From: Streptococcus gallolyticus
GTDB lineage: Bacteria > Bacillota > Bacilli > Lactobacillales > Streptococcaceae
Direction: 5' to 3'
DNA: 64,000 nt
Assembly (NCBI GenBank): GCA_019794795.1
Contig: JAIMFC010000001.1
Coordinates: 124,001 to 188,000 of the forward strand
Shown: positions 16,521 to 25,406 of the stretch, in pieces
Layout of the letters: each line of letters opens with the position of its first letter
Numbering within the stretch: the first letter of the stretch is position 1
The notes under the pieces: model-generated
Database searches by the model: none
The model's input: the letters and a program-made list of their open reading frames with translations, nothing else
What the model was told of the DNA's origin: nothing
Position numbers and translations under genes: made by a program

Positions 16521-17435
16521 ATGTCTAAAAAACTAACTTTCCAAGAAATTATCTTAACTTTGCAACAATATTGGAATGACCAAGGTTGTATGCTCATGCA
16601 AGCCTATGATAACGAAAAAGGGGCGGGTACCATGTCACCTTACACCTTCCTTCGTGCTATCGGACCTGAGCCATGGAATGCGGCTTATGTAGAGCCATCA
16701 CGTCGTCCTGCGGATGGTCGTTACGGTGAAAACCCTAACCGTCTTTACCAACACCACCAATTCCAAGTGGTTATGAAACCATCACCATCAAACATCCAAG
16801 AACTTTATCTTAAATCATTGGAATTGCTTGGCATTAATCCACTTGAACACGACATTCGTTTCGTTGAAGATAACTGGGAAAACCCATCAACTGGTTCAGC
16901 TGGTCTTGGTTGGGAAGTTTGGCTTGACGGGATGGAAATCACTCAGTTTACTTACTTCCAACAAGTTGGTGGTTTGCAGACGGGTCCTGTAACGGCTGAG
17001 GTAACTTATGGTTTGGAACGTTTGGCATCATACATCCAAGAAGTGGATTCTGTTTATGATATCGAATGGGCACCAGGTGTTAAATATGGTGAAATCTTCA
17101 CGCAACCTGAATATGAGCACTCAAAATACTCATTTGAGATTTCGGACCAAGATATGCTTCTTGAAAACTTCGAGAAATTTGAAAAAGAAGCTGCGCGTGC
17201 CTTGGAAGAAGGCTTGGTTCACCCAGCCTATGACTATGTTCTCAAATGTTCACACACCTTCAACTTGCTTGATGCCCGTGGTGCGGTTTCCGTAACAGAA
17301 CGTGCTGGCTACATCGCTCGTATCCGTAACTTGGCACGTGTGGTGGCTAAGACCTTTGTGGCAGAACGTAAAAAACATGGTTTCCCACTCTTGGATGAAG
17401 CGACACGTGCGCAACTTTTGTCTGAGGAAGATTAA
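16521..17435 (+). CDS. glyQ: Glycyl-tRNA synthetase alpha subunit
   Basis: 304-residue alpha chain of the bacterial (alpha2beta2) glycyl-tRNA synthetase, holding the class II catalytic core that adenylates glycine. The N-terminus [40 protein letters not shown] and the segment [22 protein letters not shown] are hallmark. Length matches the family. Its TAA overlaps the ATG of the next gene (TAATG), so azoR is translationally coupled. Confidence 0.97.
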   Translation: MSKKLTFQEIILTLQQYWNDQGCMLMQAYDNEKGAGTMSPYTFLRAIGPEPWNAAYVEPSRRPADGRYGENPNRLYQHHQFQVVMKPSPSNIQELYLKSLELLGINPLEHDIRFVEDNWENPSTGSAGLGWEVWLDGMEITQFTYFQQVGGLQTGPVTAEVTYGLERLASYIQEVDSVYDIEWAPGVKYGEIFTQPEYEHSKYSFEISDQDMLLENFEKFEKEAARALEEGLVHPAYDYVLKCSHTFNLLDARGAVSVTERAGYIARIRNLARVVAKTFVAERKKHGFPLLDEATRAQLLSEED

Positions 17436-18073
17436 TGGATACGCTGATTATTAACAGTCATCCAGATTTTAACAATTCCCATTCCTTTTCCCATCGTATC
17501 CAGTCCCTCTTTTGTGAGAAATTTGCGCAGGCATTTCCGCAGAGTAAGCTAACGGTTCTTAACCTCTACGATACGCTTATTCCTGAAATTTCCAAGGAAG
17601 GTTTGTTGACCATTTGGCAGAAATTGGGAGCAGGAGAATCTTTGACCGCTGCTGAGGATCAAATGGCAGAGCAGTCAAAAGCTCTTTTGGAGCAGTTTAA
17701 GGCGCATAAGCGTCAAGTCTTTGTCTCACCCATGCACAATTTCAATGTGACTGCCCGTGCTAAATCATATATTGATAATATTTTGATTGCTGGCGAGACC
17801 TTCAAGTACACGGAAGATGGTTCTGTCGGTCTCATGTCAGATGACTATCGCGTGGTGCTTTTAGAGGCTTCGGGGTCTGTTTATTCAGATAATGGTCGTT
17901 ACACGCCTTATGAATTTCCAGCCATGTATTTGAGAGCCATCTATGAAGAATTCATGGGCTTTGCAAGTTTTCAAATTGTCCGAGCAGAAGGGACAAGTAT
18001 TCTTGACCCTCAACACGTTTTAGATAAGGCATCCAAAGATTTAGATGCTGTTTTTGCAACATTTTCCCAGTAA
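17435..18073 (+). CDS. FMN-dependent NADH:quinone oxidoreductase/azoreductase-like flavodoxin-fold protein
   Basis: 212-residue flavodoxin-fold oxidoreductase. The AzoR signature is visible as [32 protein letters not shown] (FMN contacts), with the N-terminal beta1 strand [15 protein letters not shown] as the phosphate loop. Such enzymes reduce quinones and azo compounds with NAD(P)H. It sits between glyQ and glyS, overlapping glyQ by 1 bp and 10 bp before glyS, so it falls under the glycine T-box. A link to glycine charging is not obvious. Confidence 0.85.
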   Translation: MDTLIINSHPDFNNSHSFSHRIQSLFCEKFAQAFPQSKLTVLNLYDTLIPEISKEGLLTIWQKLGAGESLTAAEDQMAEQSKALLEQFKAHKRQVFVSPMHNFNVTARAKSYIDNILIAGETFKYTEDGSVGLMSDDYRVVLLEASGSVYSDNGRYTPYEFPAMYLRAIYEEFMGFASFQIVRAEGTSILDPQHVLDKASKDLDAVFATFSQ

Positions 18074-18083
18074 GGAGTAACAC

Positions 18084-20123
18084 ATGACGAAAGATTTATT
18101 AGTTGAACTTGGTTTAGAAGAATTACCAGCCTACGTTGTCACACCGAGTGAGCAACAATTGGGTCAAAAAATGGCCAAATTCTTGGAAGACAATCGCTTG
18201 TCTTTTGAGTCAGTTCAAACTTTTTCAACCCCACGTCGTTTGGCAGTTCGTGTTAAAGGCTTGGCTGACCAACAAACAGATTTGACAGAAGATTTCAAAG
18301 GCCCATCTAAGAAGATTGCTTTGAATGCAGAAGGAAACTTCTCAAAAGCAGCCCAAGGATTTGTTCGTGGTAAAGGCTTGACGGTTGATGATATTGAATT
18401 CCGCGAGATTAAAGGTGAAGAGTACGTTTACGTCACTAAACATGAAGCTGGAAAACCTGTGGTAGAAGTTCTTGCTGGTGTTCCAGAAGTTCTTGCTAGC
18501 ATGACTTTCCCAGTGAACATGCACTGGGCTGGAAACTCATTTGAGTACATCCGTCCTGTCCATACTTTGACAGTGCTTCTTGATGACCAAGCTTTGGACA
18601 TGGACTTCCTTGATATTCAGTCAGGACGTGTTAGTCGCGGTCATCGTTTCTTGGGTCAAGAAACTGAAATTGCTTCAGCCAACTCTTATGAAGATGATTT
18701 GCGCAAAGTCTTTGTCATCGCTGACGCTAAAGAACGTGAGCAAATGATTGTTGACCAAATCAAGGCTATTGAAGCTGAGCGTAATGTTCAAGTTGAAATT
18801 GATGCTGATTTGTTAAACGAAGTGCTTAACTTGGTTGAATACCCAACTGCTTTTGTAGGTTCATTTGACACTAAATACCTTGATGTTCCAGAAGAAGTTT
18901 TGGTAACCTCAATGAAAAACCACCAACGTTACTTCGTTGTTCGTGACCAAGAAGGCAAACTCTTGCCAAACTTCATCTCGGTTCGTAATGGTAACGCTGA
19001 GCATATCGAAAATGTCATCAAAGGGAATGAGAAAGTTCTTGTTGCCCGTCTTGAAGATGGTGAATTTTTCTGGAATGAAGACCAAAAATTGGTTATCGCT
19101 GATTTGGTTGAAAAACTGAAAAAGGTTACCTTCCATGAAAAAATTGGTTCCTTACATGAACACATGGGCCGTGCCAAAGTTATTGCTGACTACCTTGCTG
19201 ACCAAGCAGGTCTTGCTGCAGATGAGAAAGCAGCCGTTCTTCGTGCCGCAGACATCTACAAATTTGACCTCTTGACAGGTATGGTTGGTGAGTTTGATGA
19301 GCTTCAAGGTCTCATGGGTGAAAAATATGCCCTCCTTGCAGGTGAAGAAGCAGCGGTTGCCACAGCTATTCGTGAACACTATATGCCAATATCAGCTGAT
19401 GGTGACCTTCCAGAAAGCAAGGTTGGTGCCGTTCTTGCCCTTGCTGACAAATTGGACACCCTATTGTCATTCTTCTCAGTTGGCTTGATTCCAAGTGGTT
19501 CAAACGACCCTTATGCCCTTCGTCGTGCGACACAAGGTATCGTTCGTATCCTTGACGCTTTTGGTTGGGAAATTCCACTTGATGAGTTGGTGGCTAGCCT
19601 TTACAACTTGTCATTTGACAGCTTGACTTACGCTAATCAAGAAGAAGTTATGACTTTCATTTCAGCTCGTATTGAGAAGATGATTGATTCAGCCATTGCT
19701 AAGGATATTCGTGATGCGGTTCTTGCGTCAGACACTTATGTGGTCCGCCTCGTTCTTGAAGCTAGCGCAGCCATTGCCCAAAAGAGCAAAGAAGGCGGCT
19801 ACAAGGCCGCTGTTGAGAGCTTGTCACGTGCCTTTAACTTGGCAGAAAAAGCTGATGCTTCTGTGTCAGTTGACAACTCACTCTTTGAAAATGCCCAAGA
19901 AGCAGCCCTTGAACAGGCTGTCGCTTCACTTGAATTGACAGACGACATGGCAGCGAACTTGGACAAACTCTTCGCCCTCAGCCCAGTGATTAACGACTTC
20001 TTCGACAACACTATGGTTATGGCAGAAGATGAAGCTGTGAAGAATAACCGCTTGGCTCTCCTTGCCAGCCTAGTTGCCAAAGCTAAGAAAGTTGCTGTCT
20101 TTAATTTGTTGAATACGAAATAG
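18084..20123 (+). CDS. glyS: Glycyl-tRNA synthetase beta subunit
   Basis: 679-residue beta chain, which carries tRNA recognition (HD-like and anticodon-binding domains). The start [19 protein letters not shown] and [11 protein letters not shown] are family-typical, as is [34 protein letters not shown]. The HD-like region includes [25 protein letters not shown]. Full length. RBS AAGGAGTAAC. Translation partner of glyQ, same operon, terminated by the 15-bp hairpin at 20187-20220. Confidence 0.97.
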   Translation: MTKDLLVELGLEELPAYVVTPSEQQLGQKMAKFLEDNRLSFESVQTFSTPRRLAVRVKGLADQQTDLTEDFKGPSKKIALNAEGNFSKAAQGFVRGKGLTVDDIEFREIKGEEYVYVTKHEAGKPVVEVLAGVPEVLASMTFPVNMHWAGNSFEYIRPVHTLTVLLDDQALDMDFLDIQSGRVSRGHRFLGQETEIASANSYEDDLRKVFVIADAKEREQMIVDQIKAIEAERNVQVEIDADLLNEVLNLVEYPTAFVGSFDTKYLDVPEEVLVTSMKNHQRYFVVRDQEGKLLPNFISVRNGNAEHIENVIKGNEKVLVARLEDGEFFWNEDQKLVIADLVEKLKKVTFHEKIGSLHEHMGRAKVIADYLADQAGLAADEKAAVLRAADIYKFDLLTGMVGEFDELQGLMGEKYALLAGEEAAVATAIREHYMPISADGDLPESKVGAVLALADKLDTLLSFFSVGLIPSGSNDPYALRRATQGIVRILDAFGWEIPLDELVASLYNLSFDSLTYANQEEVMTFISARIEKMIDSAIAKDIRDAVLASDTYVVRLVLEASAAIAQKSKEGGYKAAVESLSRAFNLAEKADASVSVDNSLFENAQEAALEQAVASLELTDDMAANLDKLFALSPVINDFFDNTMVMAEDEAVKNNRLALLASLVAKAKKVAVFNLLNTK

Positions 20124-20186
20124 GAGATTGATTTACTATAAATTGAGAAAGGAATTGAACCCGAGTGGAAAGCTAGGAATTTAGAT

Positions 20187-20220
20187 AAAATCACTAGAAA
20201 TTCTGATTTCTAGTGATTTT
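20187..20220. terminator. Terminator after glyS
   Basis: AAAATCACTAGAAAT / ATTTCTAGTGATTTT, 15 bp perfect with TCTG loop, A-rich on one side and T-rich on the other. Confidence 0.85.
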
Positions 20221-20261
20221 CCTAAAATTCAGTCACTTTCTGGTCGCTCTTGGTATCTTAA

Positions 20262-20519
20262 ATGTCACCAGAAAAAATCGCTCGTATTAACGAGCTTGCC
20301 AAAAAGAAAAAAACAGTTGGCTTGACCGGTGAAGAAAAGGTTGAGCAAGCTAAATTACGCGAAGAATACATTGAAGGTTTCCGTCGTTCTGTTCGTCACC
20401 ACGTTGAAGGAATCAAATTGGTGGACGAAGAGGGAAATGATGTGACTCCTGAAAAACTTCGCCAAGTCCAACGCGAAAAGGGTCTCCATGGTCGTAGTTT
20501 GGATGATCCGAATTCATAG
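20262..20519 (+). CDS. DUF896 (YnzC family) protein
   Basis: 85-residue DUF896 protein with the family's N-terminal helix pair ([13 protein letters not shown]...[22 protein letters not shown]) and the streptococcal tail [12 protein letters not shown]. The family is helical; B. subtilis YnzC is linked to the SOS-regulated yneA operon, and no biochemical function is established. An in-frame TAA ends 1 base before the ATG, which fixes the start. No Shine-Dalgarno sequence is visible in the 30 nt before it. Confidence 0.88.
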   Translation: MSPEKIARINELAKKKKTVGLTGEEKVEQAKLREEYIEGFRRSVRHHVEGIKLVDEEGNDVTPEKLRQVQREKGLHGRSLDDPNS

Positions 20520-20529
20520 AATGACTGGT

Positions 20530-20559
20530 CCTCTCGCAAATCGTTGCGAGGGGATTTTT
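20530..20559 (+). terminator. Terminator after the DUF896 gene
   Basis: CCTCTCGCAA / TTGCGAGGGG stem (one G-U pair), 4-nt loop, then A and T5. Confidence 0.88.
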
Positions 20560-20563
20560 GCAA

Positions 20564-20592
20564 TCAAAAAAACCAGAACAATTGTCTGGTTT
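20564..20592 (-). terminator. Terminator of the trkH-cabP operon
   Basis: AAACCAGA / TCTGGTTT stem; the A-run at 20566-20571 becomes the U-run on the minus strand. It overlaps the cabP stop. Confidence 0.8.
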
Positions 20593-21271
20593 AGAGGATC
20601 TTATTTGTATATTCTTCAAAGTGGTCGACAGTATTATTATCTGTTACTGCCATGATGAGTTCGTCTTCGTTGAAGACATAATCAGGTGTCAGCTGAATAT
20701 GAAGTTGGCGATCCTTGTCATATTTGCTGCGGTAACCGATGATGTTCATCATGTATTTTTGACGCAGGTTCAGTTGAGCAAGTGTTTTTCCTAACCATTT
20801 TGTTGGTGGTTGGAATTCAACGATAGAAATATTACCATCTAGTTCTACCAACTCTGTTGTATCGTGGTGGAGGAGGTGTTTAGCAAGAGAGATTCCTGTT
20901 TCGCGTTCGGGTGAGATAACACGGTCAGCACCAATTTTGAGAAGAACCTCGCGAGTCGTTTTACTTTTTGCCTTTGCGATCACTTTTGGGACTCCAAGCG
21001 CTTTACAGTGCAGAACAGCCAAGACGCTTGATTCTAAGTTATTACCAGTGGCAACCACAACTGTATCGCAAGAACCGATACCAGCTGCACGAAGCAAATC
21101 CTTGTCAGTAATGTCACCCACGACACCGCGAGCAAGAATGGCTTCCATTTGATTGATTTGGCTTTCATGGTTGTCAACGGCAATGATATGGCTATTATAT
21201 TTGGCGAGGGTTTTGGCGATATTGGTTCCAAAGACTCCCAAGCCAAGAATTCCGATAGTTTGTACAGGCAT
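20591..21271 (-). CDS. cabP: TrkA/RCK-domain potassium regulator, CabP-like
   Basis: 226-residue cytoplasmic regulator. The RCK_N Rossmann domain is at about 4-130, with the nucleotide loop GLGVFG (10-15) and a second-strand Asp in IIAVDNHE; RCK_C (TrkA_C) is at about 140-220. It gates the TrkH-type channel encoded just upstream. Pneumococcal CabP with the same layout binds c-di-AMP and so lowers K+ uptake; this gene and partner match that pair by length and order. The c-di-AMP role here is inferred. 11-bp gap from trkH with AAGGAGAC. Confidence 0.88.
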   Translation of the reverse strand: MPVQTIGILGLGVFGTNIAKTLAKYNSHIIAVDNHESQINQMEAILARGVVGDITDKDLLRAAGIGSCDTVVVATGNNLESSVLAVLHCKALGVPKVIAKAKSKTTREVLLKIGADRVISPERETGISLAKHLLHHDTTELVELDGNISIVEFQPPTKWLGKTLAQLNLRQKYMMNIIGYRSKYDKDRQLHIQLTPDYVFNEDELIMAVTDNNTVDHFEEYTNKIL

Positions 21272-21282
21272 GTTGTCTCCTT

Positions 21283-22632
21283 TTAGACGATCATAGTTGA
21301 TTTTGCATATTGGATATTTTCTTCGCGAGAAGATTTACGGTTTGAAATACTCATGAGAATAGACATAGGACCGATACGACCGAAGAACATGAGGGCTACG
21401 ATAACAGCCTGCCCAGCATGGGACAAAGTAGGCGTGAGATTTGCAGTTACTCCGACAGTTGCTAAGGCAGACATGACTTCAAAAATAAGAAAGAGAAGTG
21501 GTTTTTCAGGATCTGTGATCGTAATGGCGAAGAGGCCTAGGATAAAGGTCATAAGAAAGACACTGAAGAGAGCGACAGTTTTTCGAATCGTCACAGTGTC
21601 AATGGTCCGTGACATGAAATTTGTATGGGTTAAACCAAGGATTTCACTCCGAGCAAAGAGGACTAATGCAAGGAAGGTGGTGATTTTCAATCCACCAGCT
21701 GTCCCCCCAGGTGCGCCCCCTAAGAGCATTTGAAAGACATAGAGTAGAAGCGTGAACGGATTAGCTTTTGTGTAGTCAATCGTAGCAAAGCCTGCTGTTC
21801 GCATTGTAACTGTCTGGAAGAAACTTGCGAGAACCTTATGTCCCAAAGAAAAGTTACCGATGGTTGCTGGATTGTTAAATTCTGTTAAGAGAGAGAGGCT
21901 TGTTCCAGTGACGAGAATAAAGGCTGTTAAACTAACGACGACCTTGGTATGGAAAGATAGCTTTCGGCAATGTCCCTGCTTTGTTAAATGGGTTTTCAAG
22001 TCAAACCAGACAGAAAAACCAAGCCCACCCATAATAATCAGAGCTGCAATCACCAAGTTGATGATTGGAACAGTCGCATAGTCAATCAAACTACTTGCTC
22101 CCATATTATCAAAACCAGCGTTACAGAAAGCAGAGATAGCCAAGAACAAGGAAGTAAAGAGTCCTTTTGCAAGCCCAAATTTGGGAATGAAATGGAGAGA
22201 AAGTAGCAAGGCTCCCAGCAGTTCTACTACAAAGGTAAACTGAAAAACAGAAAAGATAAATTGTTGGAAGTTACGGGTATCGTCTCGGCTGAGACTTTCT
22301 TGTAGTGTTGCAATATTGATAAAGCTCAGTCTTCGGCGTGCTTGCAATGAAAACAAGCCGATAAAACTAATCAAACTGAGCCCACCAATTTGCATGAGCA
22401 TCATACAAATGATTTGGCCAAATGTTGTGTAGGTCTCAGCAACGGGAACTGTAAAGAGTCCTGTTACACAGACCATTGATACGGTAGTAAATAAATTATC
22501 CCAGTAATATGCCTGTGAAGTGGCTTGCTGGGAAACAGGCAGGCTTAGTAAAATAGATCCTGTTAGAATAACCCCAAGAAAACTCATGATAATTCGCTGA
22601 GTGGGGGTTAGTTTAGTCCTAAAAATAGGCAT
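21283..22632 (-). CDS. trkH: TrkH/KtrB family potassium uptake protein
   Basis: 449-residue K+ channel subunit of the SKT superfamily with four tandem membrane-pore-membrane repeats. Selectivity-loop segments are visible (TTVSMVCVTGLFT, AFCNAGFDNMG, TMRTAGFATID, MSALATVGVTANL), each carrying the conserved Gly. The region GAPGGTAGGLKITTFL is diagnostic. First gene of a minus-strand pair with cabP. An extended -10 (TGG-TAGAAT, at 22674-22679 on the opposite strand) lies upstream. Confidence 0.92.
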   Translation of the reverse strand: MPIFRTKLTPTQRIIMSFLGVILTGSILLSLPVSQQATSQAYYWDNLFTTVSMVCVTGLFTVPVAETYTTFGQIICMMLMQIGGLSLISFIGLFSLQARRRLSFINIATLQESLSRDDTRNFQQFIFSVFQFTFVVELLGALLLSLHFIPKFGLAKGLFTSLFLAISAFCNAGFDNMGASSLIDYATVPIINLVIAALIIMGGLGFSVWFDLKTHLTKQGHCRKLSFHTKVVVSLTAFILVTGTSLSLLTEFNNPATIGNFSLGHKVLASFFQTVTMRTAGFATIDYTKANPFTLLLYVFQMLLGGAPGGTAGGLKITTFLALVLFARSEILGLTHTNFMSRTIDTVTIRKTVALFSVFLMTFILGLFAITITDPEKPLLFLIFEVMSALATVGVTANLTPTLSHAGQAVIVALMFFGRIGPMSILMSISNRKSSREENIQYAKSTMIV

Positions 22633-22732
22633 GATTCCCTCAAAAAGTTTCTGTTAAAATTAAATATGAAGATATTCTACCACATTCTAAGAAAAAAGAA
22701 AGAGAAAGCTACCAATTTGGTAACTTTTGAGC

Positions 22733-23251
22733 CTATTTTCCTTTGTAAGCACGGACAATCAGTGACATAGAGGCGCCGAAGACAAGTCCACCAAGAATTC
22801 CACCGATGATGAATTGAGGTTTTAGGAGGAGTGGGAAAAAGGCGATGTTGTCTGACCATGCTGTTTGAATGCTAAGGTAAAAATACATGAAAATTCCAAA
22901 GAAGAGCCCGGACTTGAGTCCTGCGTGCTTCATTTTTTTTCGTTCGACTGGAGTGAGTTCTTCTTCATCAAATTTTTTAATATCGGTCAAATCTGATTTG
23001 ATCATGACATAAAAGAAGGTGGCAAATAGCCCCAACATGAGAAAACCAGGATAGGCAATCGCAACGACCTCAGGAAATCTCATCCCAAGAAAGATAGCCA
23101 AGACATTGCCAATTATAATCAACCAAGATAAGTAGATGAAGCAGACATTGCCAATTCGATCAGCTTCGCGGCGCTTGTATTCATCAAGTGGGCCAGTAAT
23201 ACCATAAAATCGTTTAATCATCTTTTCTGTGAAAGTTTCTTTGTTCATCAT
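22733..23251 (-). CDS. DUF3278 domain membrane protein
   Basis: 172-residue membrane protein with four hydrophobic segments (about 38-58, 64-85, 112-128, 145-165) and the N-terminal motif KRFYGITGPLDEYKRREADRIGN that defines DUF3278. Streptococcal family members sit downstream of small XRE regulators, as here. Function unknown. It is the last of four tightly packed minus-strand genes. Confidence 0.8.
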   Translation of the reverse strand: MMNKETFTEKMIKRFYGITGPLDEYKRREADRIGNVCFIYLSWLIIIGNVLAIFLGMRFPEVVAIAYPGFLMLGLFATFFYVMIKSDLTDIKKFDEEELTPVERKKMKHAGLKSGLFFGIFMYFYLSIQTAWSDNIAFFPLLLKPQFIIGGILGGLVFGASMSLIVRAYKGK

Positions 23252-23258
23252 ATTTCTC

Positions 23259-23465
23259 CTATTTTTTATCTAATTCTTTGAGACGAGCTTCTGTTTGAGT
23301 GATAGTGATAATGAGGATGGTCACGGGAATGGTACCGATAGGATTACAGAAAGATGTCTTCCCTGTAATATATTGCAGGAGGCTGTTTAGCGGCCATGCC
23401 CAGGCAAGCACGGTAGGGATGAGGTACCAATGCAGGCGTAAAGTTTTCTTTATCTTTTCATCCAA
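23259..23465 (-). CDS. Small membrane protein (unrecognised)
   Basis: 68-residue protein with two hydrophobic segments (about 12-34 and 40-57) and charged ends. It has no internal Met, so the start is probably the TTG at 23465, which overlaps the previous gene by 16 bp; translation would depend on coupling. I do not recognise the family. It lies 7 bp before the DUF3278 gene. Confidence 0.55.
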   Translation of the reverse strand: MDEKIKKTLRLHWYLIPTVLAWAWPLNSLLQYITGKTSFCNPIGTIPVTILIITITQTEARLKELDKK

Positions 23466-23716
23466 ATCAGACCAGTGTTTGAAAAGAGCATTCTGTATTG
23501 AAGGACTGCACTGAATAGTGGAAAGGTAAGAGTAGATAGCAAGAGTAGGAGAAGTGGCGTAGTACTTCCTGACAAGCTATGAATTAAACTATTTAGCATC
23601 ACCGCTCCTGTGAAAATCAGAAGTGCATACAAGACGATTTTACTGCGTTTAATAATTGTTTCTTCTTCTGGTAATTGTAAATCTTGACTAGAAAAGATCC
23701 ATTTTATAACATTCAT
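23450..23716 (-). CDS. Small membrane protein of the XRE-DUF3278 module
   Basis: 88 residues from ATG 23716 (MNVIKWIFSSQDLQLPEEETIIKR), preceded by TAGGTAGGTG; a GTG 3 codons earlier is part of that site. A short cytoplasmic acidic N-terminus precedes two hydrophobic helices (about 28-45 and 52-72). Starts 10 bp after the XRE gene. Unrecognised; analogous small two-helix proteins accompany DUF3278 and DUF2178-type proteins in Firmicutes. Confidence 0.6.
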   Translation of the reverse strand: MNVIKWIFSSQDLQLPEEETIIKRSKIVLYALLIFTGAVMLNSLIHSLSGSTTPLLLLLLSTLTFPLFSAVLQYRMLFSNTGLIWMKR

Positions 23717-23725
23717 CCAAATCAC

Positions 23726-23914
23726 CTACCTATTCCAAAATAAGCTATTGAGGTCAGTCTCTAGTGTTTCTGCTAATTTGATGCAGAGATCTAGGGAGGG
23801 ATTGTATTTGTCGTTTTCAATCATATTAATTGTTTGCCTAGACACGCCAATAGCTTGTGACAAGGCTAGCTGTGACAAGCCGGAGTTGGTTCGAAATTCT
23901 TTAACGCGATTCAT
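23726..23914 (-). CDS. XRE-family HTH regulator (YozG-like)
   Basis: 62-residue Cro/cI-type regulator that is almost solely a helix-turn-helix domain: RTNSGLSQLALSQAIGVSRQTINMIENDKYNPSLDLCIKLAETL. No sensor domain. Such minimal XRE proteins control adjacent membrane-protein genes. It is first in a four-gene minus-strand operon, with a GGAGGT ribosome site and a promoter whose -10 is embedded in an inverted repeat. Confidence 0.88.
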   Translation of the reverse strand: MNRVKEFRTNSGLSQLALSQAIGVSRQTINMIENDKYNPSLDLCIKLAETLETDLNSLFWNR

Positions 23915-23928
23915 AAGACCTCCTGAAT

Positions 23929-23950
23929 AGTGTCAATTATACACGACACT
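23929..23950. promoter_or_regulatory. Putative XRE operator over the -10 of the XRE operon
   Basis: AGTGTC (23929-23934) / GACACT (23945-23950) inverted repeat enclosing a minus-strand TATAAT (23936-23941). It lies 15 bp before the XRE start codon. Confidence 0.6.
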
Positions 23951-24029
23951 TTGGGATAAAATTTTTTTGGTGTTCTACCAAAAAGTCAACTATATTTGAT
24001 ACAGATAGTTTACAACTTTTGAAGAAGTG

Positions 24030-24047
24030 TGTCAATTATATCTGACA
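24030..24047. promoter_or_regulatory. Second copy of the XRE operator
   Basis: TGTCAATTATATCTGACA, identical to 23931-23948 at 15 of 18 positions and also containing a minus-strand TATAAT. It is 99 bp upstream of the first copy and 58 bp upstream of the rsmH -10 start. Confidence 0.55.
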
Positions 24048-24101
24048 TATTTTTTGAAAAAGTTTTCAAGGCAGGAATTTAAGGAGCTTTTTTAGGAAGT
24101 G

Positions 24102-24110
24102 TGATATAAT
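24102..24110 (+). promoter_or_regulatory. Extended -10 promoter of rsmH
   Basis: TGATATAAT at 24102-24110 (TGn plus perfect -10). Only 8 bp separate it from the rsmH ATG, so transcription should begin at or within a few bases of the start codon. Confidence 0.7.
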
Positions 24111-24118
24111 AAACAGAT

Positions 24119-25072
24119 ATGACAAAGGAATTTAACCATACAACTGTGCTCTTGCATGAGACAGTTGATTTACTAGATATTAATCCAGATGGTATATATG
24201 TTGATGCAACCTTGGGTGGAGCTGGACACAGTGAGTATCTCCTGAGCCAGTTGAGCGACAAGGGGCATTTGTATGCTTTTGACCAAGACCAGACGGCGAT
24301 TGACAATGCCCACATTCGTTTAGCGCCCTTTATTGAAAAGGGGATGGTGACCTTTATTAAGGATAATTTTCGCAATCTCAAGTCACGTCTAGGGGAGCTA
24401 GGTGTAAGTGAAATTGACGGCATTTGCTATGATTTAGGAGTTTCAAGTCCACAGCTGGATGAGCGGGAACGTGGTTTTTCTTATAAAAAGGATGCTCCGC
24501 TGGATATGCGCATGAATCGTGACCAGAGCTTATCAGCTTTTGAGGTGGTCAATACCTATGACTACCATGATTTGGTGCGTATTTTCTTCAAGTATGGAGA
24601 AGATAAGTTTTCTAAGCAAATTGCTCGTAAAATTGAGCAGGCTAGAGAAGTTAAACCTATTGAGACGACGACAGAATTGGCAGACATCATTAAGTCAGCT
24701 AAGCCTGCTAAGGAGCTCAAGAAAAAAGGTCATCCTGCCAAGCAAATCTTCCAAGCTATCCGAATTGAGGTCAATGATGAATTGGGCGCTGCCGATGAGT
24801 CTATTCAGCAAGCCATTGATTTGTTGGCTTTGGACGGTCGGATCTCGGTGATTACCTTCCATTCTTTGGAGGACCGTTTGACCAAGCAATTATTCAAAGA
24901 ATACAGTACAGTGGATGTGCCGAAAGGTTTGCCCTTCATTCCAGATGATTTGAAGGCGCCACTTGAGTTGGTCAATCGTAAACCAATTTTGCCAAGTATC
25001 GAGGAATTGGAAGCCAATAATCGCTCTCATTCTGCTAAATTACGTGTGGCTAAAAAAGTACATAAACACTAG
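24119..25072 (+). CDS. rsmH: 16S rRNA (cytosine1402-N4)-methyltransferase RsmH
   Basis: 317-residue class I SAM methyltransferase that makes m4C1402 in the ribosomal P site. The start [19 protein letters not shown] and the SAM motif [15 protein letters not shown] are diagnostic; later [13 protein letters not shown] and [11 protein letters not shown] match family ends. It heads rsmH-ftsL-pbp2X-mraY. No Shine-Dalgarno precedes the ATG and the -10 is 8 bp away, suggesting a leaderless message. Confidence 0.96.
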   Translation: MTKEFNHTTVLLHETVDLLDINPDGIYVDATLGGAGHSEYLLSQLSDKGHLYAFDQDQTAIDNAHIRLAPFIEKGMVTFIKDNFRNLKSRLGELGVSEIDGICYDLGVSSPQLDERERGFSYKKDAPLDMRMNRDQSLSAFEVVNTYDYHDLVRIFFKYGEDKFSKQIARKIEQAREVKPIETTTELADIIKSAKPAKELKKKGHPAKQIFQAIRIEVNDELGAADESIQQAIDLLALDGRISVITFHSLEDRLTKQLFKEYSTVDVPKGLPFIPDDLKAPLELVNRKPILPSIEELEANNRSHSAKLRVAKKVHKH

Positions 25073-25081
25073 GAGAAATCC

Positions 25082-25405
25082 ATGTTACAAGATAAACGAA
25101 GAGATGTCGCAAGACGAGTGATTGAGGAAAAAATTAGAACTTTTTCAAGAGTGGAAAAGGCTTTTTATGCTAGTATTGTTTTTTCAGGTCTTGTATTAGC
25201 TATTGGCATTGTCTTTGTTCAGACCCGTCTTTTGCAAGTCCAGTCAGATATGGCAACGGTCAACCAAAAAATCAGTGCCAAGCAAGCTGAGTTAAGCGAC
25301 GCACAGCAAGCTGTCAATGAATTAACTCGAAAGAACCATTTGACAGAAATTGCAGGGAAGGCTGGCTTGACCTTTAATAACAACAATATCGGAGTAGCTG
25401 AGTAG
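25082..25405 (+). CDS. ftsL: Cell division protein FtsL
   Basis: 107-residue bitopic division protein. A basic cytoplasmic N-terminus (about 1-35) is followed by one membrane helix (FYASIVFSGLVLAIGIVFVQTRLL) and an extracellular coiled coil (about 55-95) that pairs with DivIC and regulates septal synthesis. Position between rsmH and pbp2X is the standard one. RBS GGAGAAA. Confidence 0.92.
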   Translation: MLQDKRRDVARRVIEEKIRTFSRVEKAFYASIVFSGLVLAIGIVFVQTRLLQVQSDMATVNQKISAKQAELSDAQQAVNELTRKNHLTEIAGKAGLTFNNNNIGVAE

Positions 25406-25406
25406 T

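Noticed and set aside
19799..20194. 131-codon minus-strand frame opposite glyS
   Set aside because: Shadow of the glyS 3' end. No promoter, no ribosome site, and it crosses the glyS terminator.
21353..21733. 126-codon plus-strand frame inside trkH
   Set aside because: Lies opposite the conserved trkH domain and has no expression signals.
23930..24047. Direct repeats read as a mini CRISPR array
   Set aside because: Only two copies, 99 bp apart, each palindromic and over a -10; these are operator features and there are no cas genes.
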